Source: Armatimonadota bacterium
Lineage (GTDB): Bacteria; Armatimonadota; Fimbriimonadia; Fimbriimonadales; ATM1
NCBI GenBank assembly: GCA_003695835.1
Contig: RFHN01000310.1
Location: forward strand, 1 to 5,738
DNA length: 5,738 nt
Direction: 5' to 3'
Under the pieces are notes generated by a model that worked only from the letters and a program-made list of their open reading frames with translations, was not told where the DNA came from and made no database searches. Position numbers and translations under genes: made by a program. This document shows positions 1-5,707 of the stretch, piece by piece; the first letter of the stretch is position 1, and each line of letters opens with the position of its first letter.

Positions 1-540
1 GGCCTCAACTATGAGGCGGTCGTCGCGCATAAGCGGGAGACGGGCAGCGTCGTAGGGATGGCGGGTTGCCAAAGCGTGACGAACGAAGAGTTGCTGGAGT
101 TAGCGGTGGACATTCTCGTGCCGGCCGCGCTGGAGGGAGTGATTCATAAGGACAACGCGAGTTCGATTCAGGCGAAGATCGTTGCGGAGCTTGCGAACGG
201 CCCCACCAGCCCCGAGGCCGATCACATCCTGTTCGAGAAGGGTGTGTTCGTGATTCCGGACTTTCTGTGCAACGCAGGCGGCGTCACGGTCAGCTACTTC
301 GAGCAGGTTCAGAATGCGTCGAATGATCAATGGCCGCTCAGCGAAGTGCATCGCCGGCTGGACGAGCGGATGACGGAAGCGTTCCGCGCTGTGTACTCGG
401 TCCGCGAGTCGAAGCGCGTGCACACGCGCCTGGCTGCGTATGCGGTTTCGGTGGAGCGTGTGGCCCAAGCGGTGTTCGACCGAGGTTGGGTTCGGAAGAT
501 CTACGCCGACGCGCCCAAGAAAACGGTGGCAAAGACGTAG
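1..540 (+). CDS. gdhA: Glutamate dehydrogenase (Glu/Leu/Phe/Val family), C-terminal part
   Basis: The enzyme interconverts glutamate with 2-oxoglutarate plus ammonium using NAD(P) in the cytoplasm, linking amino-acid breakdown to the TCA cycle. The first base of the window is already in frame, and 179 residues remain before TAG at 538-540. Visible family signatures are ILVPAALEG (residues 38-46 of the fragment), the ELANGPTSPEAD segment of the dinucleotide-binding domain (about 65-76), and IPDFLCNAGGVTVSYFEQVQN (about 86-106). The typical C-terminal helical tail follows. Family members are usually about 410-450 residues, so roughly the first 240 are missing upstream, including the substrate domain with the catalytic lysine. 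Cofactor preference cannot be judged because most of the Rossmann fold is absent. An internal ATG at 58 could be mistaken for a start, but the family match continues upstream of it. A strong terminator lies 22 bases after the stop, suggesting that the transcription unit ends here. Confidence 0.93.
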   Translation, partial: GLNYEAVVAHKRETGSVVGMAGCQSVTNEELLELAVDILVPAALEGVIHKDNASSIQAKIVAELANGPTSPEADHILFEKGVFVIPDFLCNAGGVTVSYFEQVQNASNDQWPLSEVHRRLDERMTEAFRAVYSVRESKRVHTRLAAYAVSVERVAQAVFDRGWVRKIYADAPKKTVAKT

Positions 541-553
541 GCGCCGACCCTTT

Positions 554-561
554 GGTAGACT
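554..561 (+). promoter_or_regulatory. Candidate -10 element (GGTAGACT) for a leaderless transcript of the 570 gene
   Basis: TAGACT fits TANNNT and is preceded by GG. It ends 8 bases before the ATG at 570, so transcription would begin at or next to the start codon. A weak -35-like AAGACG lies 18 bases upstream at 532-537. No Shine-Dalgarno sequence is visible before the ATG. Similar octamers precede arginase and argS. That this is a working promoter is inferred from position and recurrence only. Confidence 0.4.
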
Positions 562-562
562 C

Positions 563-587
563 GGGCGGCATGATTGCCGCCCTTTTT
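563..587 (+). terminator. Rho-independent terminator of the glutamate dehydrogenase gene
   Basis: A perfect 8-bp stem (GGGCGGCA at 563-570 with TGCCGCCC at 575-582) closes a TGAT loop and is followed at once by five T residues (583-587). The site starts 22 bases after the dehydrogenase stop codon. Unusually, the start codon of the next gene (570-572) uses the last base of the 5' arm and the first two loop bases, and the 3' arm with its T-run encodes that gene's N-terminus. Confidence 0.82.
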
Positions 588-1526
588 GCTTTGTTCGCTG
601 CGCAGACGCAGCCGATCGAAGTCCGCGTGCTGGTCTTCAACTTCGATCCGATCATCGAGTCGGAGGGAGGGAAGCGCCTTCACGAAGTCGGTGGATGGAA
701 CGACCCGAAGAAGCTCTCCGAGGGATACATCGCCGACGTCCGGGAGGCGAGCGGCGATCTCATCCGCTACCGGATCGTCGAGTGGCGGGACGTGGACGCG
801 TACCCAGTCAAAGTGGACGGCTATCAGTACGACGACGAGTCCTACCTCCAGGCCCTGAGGTCCGGCAAGGACTGGCATCAGCCGGACGGAATGGACTACG
901 AACGCGTCATCCAGCAATACGGGATGGCGGATGCGGTGTCGGAGGGCAAGTGCGACGAGATCTGGATCTTCGGGGCTCCGTACTTCGGGTACTGGGAGGC
1001 GGCGATGGCGGGGCCGGGCGCCTTCTACATCAACGGAGGGGTCTACGAGAAGGTTCCGGCGAAGCGCCCCTTCGCGATCATGGGTTTCAACTACGAGCGC
1101 GGGGTTGCCGAAATGCTTCACGACCTCAGTCATCGCACCGAGGCGACGATGTCGAAGGTCTATGGAGGATGGAAGGCCGACGATCTCTCCACGGCTTGGG
1201 CGCGCTTCGCCGCCAATGAGGCGCAATCCGGCACGGCTGCGGTGGGGTCCTGCCATTGGCCGCCCAACGCGGAGAAGGATTACGACTACGCCAATCCGCG
1301 AACCGTGATGAGCACCGCAGACGACTGGCTCAACTATCCGCTGCTCACCGGCGCCAAGAAGCCTGTCAATTGCGAGACGTGGGGAGGGCCTGACTATCAT
1401 CGGAACTATATGAAGTGGTGGTTCTCGCACCTGCCGCGCAAGACGGGCGTGGGCCCGGATGGAAAACTGGCGAACTGGTGGCTGTACGTCTTCCAGTTCG
1501 ACAAAACGGTGCTCAAGTCTCCGTAG
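570..1526 (+). CDS. Probable exported protein of unknown function, His/Trp-rich
   Basis: A protein of 318 residues that I cannot assign to a named family, although its composition and motifs look like a conserved single-domain exported protein. The N-terminus (MIAALFALFAAQTQ) is hydrophobic but has no positive charge and is very short for a signal peptide, so export is likely rather than certain. A beta-strand-like segment (VRVLVFNFDP, 18-27) follows. Conserved-looking motifs are EIWIFGAPYFGYWE (130-143), EMLHDLSHRTE (181-191, with E181, H184, H188 and E191), GSCHWPPNAEKDYDY (226-240) and GGPDYHRNYMKWWF (272-285). The clustered His and Glu residues would suit a metal site or hydrolase, but this is speculation. 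The open frame extends upstream to 330 inside the dehydrogenase gene. I chose ATG 570 because it lies just past that gene, begins the hydrophobic segment and has a candidate -10 element in front. TTG at 591 or GTG at 627 would lose the hydrophobic N-terminus. Confidence 0.78.
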   Translation: MIAALFALFAAQTQPIEVRVLVFNFDPIIESEGGKRLHEVGGWNDPKKLSEGYIADVREASGDLIRYRIVEWRDVDAYPVKVDGYQYDDESYLQALRSGKDWHQPDGMDYERVIQQYGMADAVSEGKCDEIWIFGAPYFGYWEAAMAGPGAFYINGGVYEKVPAKRPFAIMGFNYERGVAEMLHDLSHRTEATMSKVYGGWKADDLSTAWARFAANEAQSGTAAVGSCHWPPNAEKDYDYANPRTVMSTADDWLNYPLLTGAKKPVNCETWGGPDYHRNYMKWWFSHLPRKTGVGPDGKLANWWLYVFQFDKTVLKSP

Positions 1527-1556
1527 GATTACCGGTCTGCGCGCGGCTTGCGAACA

Positions 1557-1584
1557 TTTGCAGGCTTTCAGGACGACATACTGT
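1557..1584 (+). promoter_or_regulatory. Candidate promoter of the BNR-repeat protein gene
   Basis: TTTGCA (1557-1562) and TACTGT (1579-1584) are 16 bases apart and resemble a sigma-70 -35/-10 pair. The TANNNT-type -10 ends 5 bases before the ATG at 1590, again implying an almost absent leader. It lacks the GG seen before the other three -10 candidates. The 63-base gap containing it shows no terminator-like hairpin with a T-run, so read-through from the gene upstream is equally possible. Confidence 0.3.
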
Positions 1585-1589
1585 TAGCC

Positions 1590-3425
1590 ATGATTCTCGC
1601 AACGCTCGCTCTGTTTCCGCTGATCCAGATTCAGCTGGGTGTGCCCGCTCGCGCCGACCAAGTCAACGAAACCCAGCTTGAGTTCCCGGCGACTACTCCA
1701 GAAGCAAAGGGTGGAAAGAAGGTTACTTCCCGCCCGTACATCTCCTTCGCGCAAGGCTCCGATCCGTTCCAAATCATTCAGGTCAATGTGGACACGGACG
1801 GAAACAACAGCGTTGGCGACGCGGCGAATGAGCCTTCTATCGCCGTCTCGTACGCAGATCCGGACCGAATGGTGATCGGGTGGCGCCAGTTTGATTCTGT
1901 GCAGTCCGACTTTCGGGAGGCCGGATACGCCTGGTCCGACGATGGCGGCGCCACCTGGCATGCTGGGACTCTCGACAACGGCGTCTTCCGCAGCGATCCC
2001 GTTCTCGATTCGGATGCTGCGGGAAACATCTACTACTACAGCCTCATCACGTCACCCTGGCGGTGCGACATGTTCGTCTCTTCCGACGGAGGGCAGACTT
2101 GGACCGGCCCACTGCAGGGGTACGGCGGAGACAAGCAGTGGATGGCGATTGATCGCACAGGCGGTTCGGGACACGGTTTCTTGTATAGCGCCTGCAACAC
2201 TGCGGGCAATCAGTGGTCGCCCCGAACGTTCACGCGGTCCGTGGATGGCGGGCAGTCTTGGCTCTTCCCAATCGAGATTCCGAACCGGCCGATTTGGGGA
2301 ACTCTCGCCGTTGCGCCGAACGGAGACCTCTACGTCGTCGGCCGGCAGAGCAACAGCAACACGTTCCGGCTTGCGAAGTCCACGAATGCAAAGTTTGCTG
2401 GCCAGACGCCAACCTTTACGGTTACAAGCGTGAACCTCGGGGGCGTGCAGCGCTGGTTTTCCGGCATCAACCCGGATGGTCTCTTGGGGCAGGTCTGGGT
2501 GGCTGTGGATCACAGCAATGGCCCGTCGCGAGGCAACGTCTACGTCCTCTGCTCGGTGGATCCGAGCGGCAACGATCCGCTCGATGTCATGTTCGTTCGT
2601 TCCACCGATGGAGGCCAGACCTTTTCGGCACCGGTGCGCGTGAACGACGACAGTGGCAACAACTGGCAGTGGTTCGGCACGATGTCCGTCTCTCCGGAAG
2701 GCCGGATTGACGTCATCTGGTTGGACACGCGGGACGAAGGCTCTTCCCGCTCACGGCTCTACTATTCATACTCGTTCGATGAGGGCAGGACGTGGGCTCC
2801 CAACCGGCCGATCGGCCCCACATTTGACCACTCGCTGGGCTACCCGGGGGGACAGCAGAAGATGGGCGACTACTTCGACATGAAGTCGGATTCGGCAGGC
2901 GCCCATGTAGCCTTCGCAGCCACCTATAACGGCGAGCAGGACGTCTACTACGTCAACGTCGTGCCGGGGCAGCCCGCGACCGTTCAGTCCTACGAGTTGC
3001 TCCACGGAGCGGTTGAAGCGGGAACGGTGGACGACCTCAAACGGTCCGACAACCAGTACCTGCGCCTCGCGTCGTTCCCGTTCTCCGAAGTGCAAGAGGC
3101 GAATCTGTCGTCCGTCCGAGTTCGGCTCTCAACCCTCGTTCAGAACCCTTCGGAACTCGATGTGCACGTAGAGGTCGGGTCGGATCAGCCCATCAGCTTC
3201 GGCAAGATTGCGCTGTACAACTGGGGTACGGGACAGTATGACGAATTTGCACCTTTCTCGATCGGACTGAAGGACGTTCGATTTACGCGGACGCGGATTC
3301 CCGCGGGCGATTACGTAGGCCCGAACGGCGAGGTGGATGTCCGCGTCAAGTCGGTCATCAATGTGCCGTTCCCCTTGGCGACCTTCCGGACCCGAGTGGA
3401 CAAGGTGCAGGTGGTCGTGCGCTAA
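1590..3425 (+). CDS. Exported BNR/Asp-box repeat protein, sialidase-like beta-propeller
   Basis: A protein of 611 residues. Residues 1-22 look like a signal peptide: a hydrophobic run and then PARA before D23, a plausible signal peptidase I site, though without basic residues at the front. Five Asp boxes (S-X-D-X-G-X-T-W type) mark a six-bladed propeller: SDDGGATW (116-123), SSDGGQTW (164-171), SVDGGQSW (217-224), STDGGQTF (338-345) and SFDEGRTW (395-402). The 114-residue gap between the third and fourth is about two blades long and holds a degenerate candidate near 264. GDYFDMKSD (426-434) followed by GEQDVYYVNV (448-457) is a usual closing blade in this superfamily. Residues from about 480 form a separate beta-rich C-terminal domain. 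The fold occurs in exo-sialidases but also in many non-enzymatic secreted proteins. I could not identify the sialidase arginine triad or nucleophile, so sialidase activity should not be assumed. The frame is open back to TTG 1548. ATG 1590 gives the better signal peptide. Confidence 0.85.
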   Translation: MILATLALFPLIQIQLGVPARADQVNETQLEFPATTPEAKGGKKVTSRPYISFAQGSDPFQIIQVNVDTDGNNSVGDAANEPSIAVSYADPDRMVIGWRQFDSVQSDFREAGYAWSDDGGATWHAGTLDNGVFRSDPVLDSDAAGNIYYYSLITSPWRCDMFVSSDGGQTWTGPLQGYGGDKQWMAIDRTGGSGHGFLYSACNTAGNQWSPRTFTRSVDGGQSWLFPIEIPNRPIWGTLAVAPNGDLYVVGRQSNSNTFRLAKSTNAKFAGQTPTFTVTSVNLGGVQRWFSGINPDGLLGQVWVAVDHSNGPSRGNVYVLCSVDPSGNDPLDVMFVRSTDGGQTFSAPVRVNDDSGNNWQWFGTMSVSPEGRIDVIWLDTRDEGSSRSRLYYSYSFDEGRTWAPNRPIGPTFDHSLGYPGGQQKMGDYFDMKSDSAGAHVAFAATYNGEQDVYYVNVVPGQPATVQSYELLHGAVEAGTVDDLKRSDNQYLRLASFPFSEVQEANLSSVRVRLSTLVQNPSELDVHVEVGSDQPISFGKIALYNWGTGQYDEFAPFSIGLKDVRFTRTRIPAGDYVGPNGEVDVRVKSVINVPFPLATFRTRVDKVQVVVR

Positions 3426-4393
3426 ACCCAGCGCGGCAGGATTCGCTTGCCGAAGAGCGAACAGAGCCACTCGGTAGCGAGGCGGGCGGTCTCGTTCTGA
3501 CGATCGAGAGGTGGATTGACCTCGACGACGTCCACGCCGATGAGGTCGAACGGAGAGGTCTGTCTCCCGACGAGTTCATAGAGAAACTCCGCGAGCAGGT
3601 GCATCTCCCGGTATGTCAATCCTCCACGGACGCCCGTTCCCGTGCCCGGCGCGATGAGAGGATCGAGGACGTCCACATCCAGGCTGATCCAAAGATTTCG
3701 AACGCCCGCGCGCTCGAGATAGCCCGCAGCGTGCTCCATCATCGCTTCCAAACCGAAGTGGTCGATTTCGTACATCGTGATGGCGCGGCGGATGTCGGTC
3801 TGGATGATCCGCTCTCGTTCGCCTGGATCCAAGTCTCGTAGACCCAACCAGACGACTTGCTCGTGCTTCAGGTGATTCCCCGCAACGATCTCTTGTTGAA
3901 TTCGCTTCCAAGCGGCACTCCCCGGATGGTGGCTCTCGCACGGCAACCCAAGAAGCGCAGCCACAGACATGCCGTGTAAGTTGCCACTCGGTGATGTATC
4001 AGGCGTGTTGAGGTCGGCGTGAGCGTCGATCCAGAGCAAACCGACCTCCTCCGCTGAGCCGACAGCGGCAGAGACCGTTGCGATGGAGAGGCTGTGATCA
4101 CCGCCGAGGACCACCGGGACGCGCCCGCGGCCGAGTACTTCGTCCACCCGAGGCCGTGTTTGCCGAAGACTCTCGAAGGCGACTTCAAAATTCCGGATTC
4201 CGTTGCCGTCGCTGGTGGCGCCCCCAATGGGAGCCGTTACAACATTGCCGCAGTCTTCCACTTCGGCGAGCAGCGATAGTTGGTTGACCAACGAAGCGAA
4301 CCGGATGGCGTCCGGCCCGAGGCTTGCGCCAGGTCGGCTGCCTCCCAGGCCGAACGGAACACCGAGGATCGTAACCGGTTTCTTCGCGAACAC
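3422..4393 (-). CDS. rocF: Arginase (arginine to ornithine and urea)
   Basis: A ureohydrolase of 323 residues, cytoplasmic and dependent on two Mn ions. Expected metal ligands are all present: H100 in GGDHS, D123, H125 and D127 in DAHAD, and D239 and D241 in SLDVDVLDP. Substrate-contacting elements that favour arginase over agmatinase or formimidoylglutamase are NTPDTSPSGNLHG (129-141, with the equivalent of the proton-shuttle histidine at H140) and E291 in GVDVVEVNP. The N-terminal ILGVPFGLGGSRPGASLGPDAIR is also arginase-like, and the length matches bacterial RocF. I place the start at GTG 4393, which leaves the usual handful of residues before the first strand and has GGTAGGTT 7 bases upstream. 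An ATG at 4459 would add 22 residues of non-family sequence and overlap the argS start. The open frame continues much further upstream, antisense to argS, but only as a shadow. The TAG stop overlaps the stop of the convergent gene. Confidence 0.93.
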   Translation of the reverse strand: MFAKKPVTILGVPFGLGGSRPGASLGPDAIRFASLVNQLSLLAEVEDCGNVVTAPIGGATSDGNGIRNFEVAFESLRQTRPRVDEVLGRGRVPVVLGGDHSLSIATVSAAVGSAEEVGLLWIDAHADLNTPDTSPSGNLHGMSVAALLGLPCESHHPGSAAWKRIQQEIVAGNHLKHEQVVWLGLRDLDPGERERIIQTDIRRAITMYEIDHFGLEAMMEHAAGYLERAGVRNLWISLDVDVLDPLIAPGTGTGVRGGLTYREMHLLAEFLYELVGRQTSPFDLIGVDVVEVNPPLDRQNETARLATEWLCSLFGKRILPRWV

Positions 4394-4400
4394 GGATGAG

Positions 4401-4408
4401 AACCTACC
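4401..4408 (-). promoter_or_regulatory. GGTAGGTT before the arginase start: -10 element or weak ribosome-binding site
   Basis: Read on the minus strand, GGTAGGTT ends 7 bases before the GTG at 4393. TAGGTT fits TANNNT and is preceded by GG, like the octamers before the 570 gene and argS. The same bases include GGTAGG, which could instead act as a weak Shine-Dalgarno site 9 bases from the GTG. Either reading supports GTG 4393 over ATG 4459 as the arginase start. Confidence 0.38.
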
Positions 4409-4412
4409 CAAC

Positions 4413-4427
4413 CGAGGGATTTCCTCG
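4413..4427. promoter_or_regulatory. Dyad symmetry in the arginase-argS divergent region, candidate operator
   Basis: CGAGG (4413-4417) and CCTCG (4423-4427) form a perfect 5-bp inverted repeat around a 5-base spacer. Its centre at 4420 is within two bases of the midpoint between the two start codons, and of the midpoint between the two candidate -10 elements. It does not match the ArgR box consensus as I know it. The arms are short, so chance is a real alternative. Confidence 0.3.
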
Positions 4428-4433
4428 CCTGCA

Positions 4434-4441
4434 GGTAATCT
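4434..4441 (+). promoter_or_regulatory. Candidate -10 element (GGTAATCT) for argS
   Basis: TAATCT fits TANNNT, is preceded by GG and ends 9 bases before the ATG at 4451. The nearest purine-rich sequence (CAGG at 4432-4435) is 15 bases from the ATG, too far to be a normal Shine-Dalgarno site. No recognisable -35 hexamer lies at the expected distance. Together this suggests a leaderless or nearly leaderless argS transcript. Confidence 0.38.
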
Positions 4442-4450
4442 CTGCCGTCC

Positions 4451-5707
4451 ATGTCCCATCTTCGGCACGATGTTGCGCGACGGGTTCGAGCGGCCGCGGA
4501 GAGCTCCGCTGCCGAAATCGGACTGGACGTCAGCGCCCTCCCAGCCGTCGAGTTGACGGCGCCGAAACGATACGAGTTCGGAGACTTCGCGACCAACTTC
4601 GCTCTCATCTCCTCTCCAGTCGTGAAACGCCCACCAAGGGAGATCGCCGAACGCCTGGCCGAGCGTCTCGCGGCCGACGAGGCCTTCCAAGCCGTAGACA
4701 TCGCCGGCCCGGGGTTTCTCAACCTGCGCCTGTCCGACTCTTTCATGGCGGAGTGGCTGCGAATGGGCTTGGCAGAACCGGAGCGGCTCCGCAGGCTGGA
4801 CGCAGAGACTCCGCAGAAGTTTCTCGTCGAATTCGTGAGCGCGAATCCGAACGGGCCGATCCATGTCGGCCACGGTCGCGGGGCAGCGTTTGGAGACAGT
4901 CTGGCCCGCGTCCTGGAAGCGGCGGGCCATCAGGTCTCGCGTGAATTCTATGTGAACGACGGCGTGAACTCCGAACAGATGCGCCTCTTCGCCCTCAGCG
5001 TTCGCTGCCGGTATCGCGAGTTGCTGGGGCTCGAGGGGGAGTTCCCCGAAGGCGGCTACAAAGGCGAATACGTAGACGACGTCGCTCGCCAGATCTTGGA
5101 GCTGCACGGGGACGCTCACGCCGAAGACGGCCCGGAGTTCTTTCAGCCCGTCGCTCAAGAGTTGATGCTGGAAGTTCAACGGAGAGACCTGGAGCGGTTC
5201 GGGGTCGTGTTCGACACGTGGTTTTCGGAACAGAGCCTTTTCGACCGAGGCAGTGTCCAGGAAGCGATTGAGCAGCTGAAGGCCAAGGGCTTCCTGTACG
5301 AAAAGGACGGCGCCTTATGGCTCAAATCCACAGCGTTCGGCGACGACAAGGACCGTATCGTCGTCCGAAGCGACGGTCGCCCGACGTATATCGCCAGCGA
5401 CATCGCCTACCACAAGGACAAGTTCGACCGTGGCTTTGACCGCTTGATCGACATCTGGGGCGCCGACCACCACGGCTACATTCCGCGCATGGCGGCGGCG
5501 ATCGAGGCGATGGGCTACGACGCCAGTCGGTTCGAGGTCGTCGTCACGCAGATCGTTCGGTTTCTGGAGGGCGGCGAGGTCAAGCAGATGTCGAAGCGGG
5601 ACGGCTCGATGGTGCAGCTGAGCGATTTGATGGACGAGATCGGAGTGGACGTCGCAAGATTCTTCTATCTCATGCGTTCGGTGGATGCACACATGGACTC
5701 GATCTGA
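4451..5707 (+). CDS. argS: Arginyl-tRNA synthetase, N-terminal and catalytic part, interrupted by a frameshift
   Basis: A class I aminoacyl-tRNA synthetase that charges tRNA-Arg with arginine. The readable frame gives 418 residues. The N-terminal additional domain covers about 1-90 (EFGDFATNFA at 42-51, and GPGFLNLRLSD at 86-96 closing it). The catalytic core begins at FVSANPNGPIHVGHGRG (128-144), which contains the HIGH-type signature HVGH (138-141). EFYVNDGVNSEQ (165-176), SDGRPTYIASDIAYHKDKFDRG (307-328) and WGADHHGY (336-343) are typical of the family. KQMSKRDG (378-385) is the KMSKS-type loop, and VDVARFFYLMRSVDAHMD (399-416) follows it. TGA at 5705-5707 then cuts the protein off before the anticodon-binding DALR domain, roughly 140 residues short of a complete enzyme. 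The expected next residues appear in another frame immediately after, so one base has probably been lost near 5699. ATG 4451 fits the family N-terminus well and no better start is visible. Confidence 0.93.
   Translation: MSHLRHDVARRVRAAAESSAAEIGLDVSALPAVELTAPKRYEFGDFATNFALISSPVVKRPPREIAERLAERLAADEAFQAVDIAGPGFLNLRLSDSFMAEWLRMGLAEPERLRRLDAETPQKFLVEFVSANPNGPIHVGHGRGAAFGDSLARVLEAAGHQVSREFYVNDGVNSEQMRLFALSVRCRYRELLGLEGEFPEGGYKGEYVDDVARQILELHGDAHAEDGPEFFQPVAQELMLEVQRRDLERFGVVFDTWFSEQSLFDRGSVQEAIEQLKAKGFLYEKDGALWLKSTAFGDDKDRIVVRSDGRPTYIASDIAYHKDKFDRGFDRLIDIWGADHHGYIPRMAAAIEAMGYDASRFEVVVTQIVRFLEGGEVKQMSKRDGSMVQLSDLMDEIGVDVARFFYLMRSVDAHMDSI

Noticed and set aside
330..569. Upstream extension of the 570 gene into the dehydrogenase gene (80 more residues).
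   Set aside because: It overlaps convincing dehydrogenase coding sequence and would be low-complexity Arg/Gly/Pro-rich sequence. It also crosses the terminator and would put the hydrophobic segment in the middle of the protein.
501..1430. A 309-residue open frame on the minus strand opposite the 570 gene.
   Set aside because: It is a typical G+C-rich antisense shadow of a gene with clear protein-like composition. It has no recognisable motif.
1548..1589. Alternative starts for the BNR gene at TTG 1548, or at CTG 1581, which has AGGA seven bases upstream.
   Set aside because: TTG 1548 adds acidic residues ahead of the signal peptide and has no ribosome-binding site. CTG is a rare start codon. 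ATG 1590 gives a reasonable signal peptide and has a -10-like element in front, though CTG 1581 cannot be fully excluded.
3434..3452. A 7-bp hairpin after the BNR stop as an intrinsic terminator.
   Set aside because: No T-run follows on either strand and the stem lies within the last arginase codons, so it is too weak to call.
4394..4450. ArgR operator between arginase and argS.
   Set aside because: The region lacks the A+T-rich TGAAT/ATTCA-type arms of ArgR boxes. The dyad present is G+C-rich and different.
4460..5179. The arginase reading frame stays open for 240 further codons upstream, suggesting a 585-residue fusion protein.
   Set aside because: This stretch is exactly antisense to well-conserved argS coding sequence and resembles no domain. 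The arginase family N-terminus begins just after 4393, so the extension is a shadow frame.
5685..5705. Programmed -1 frameshifting in argS.
   Set aside because: There is no slippery heptamer at the junction, ArgS is not known for frameshift expression, and one missing base explains it more simply.
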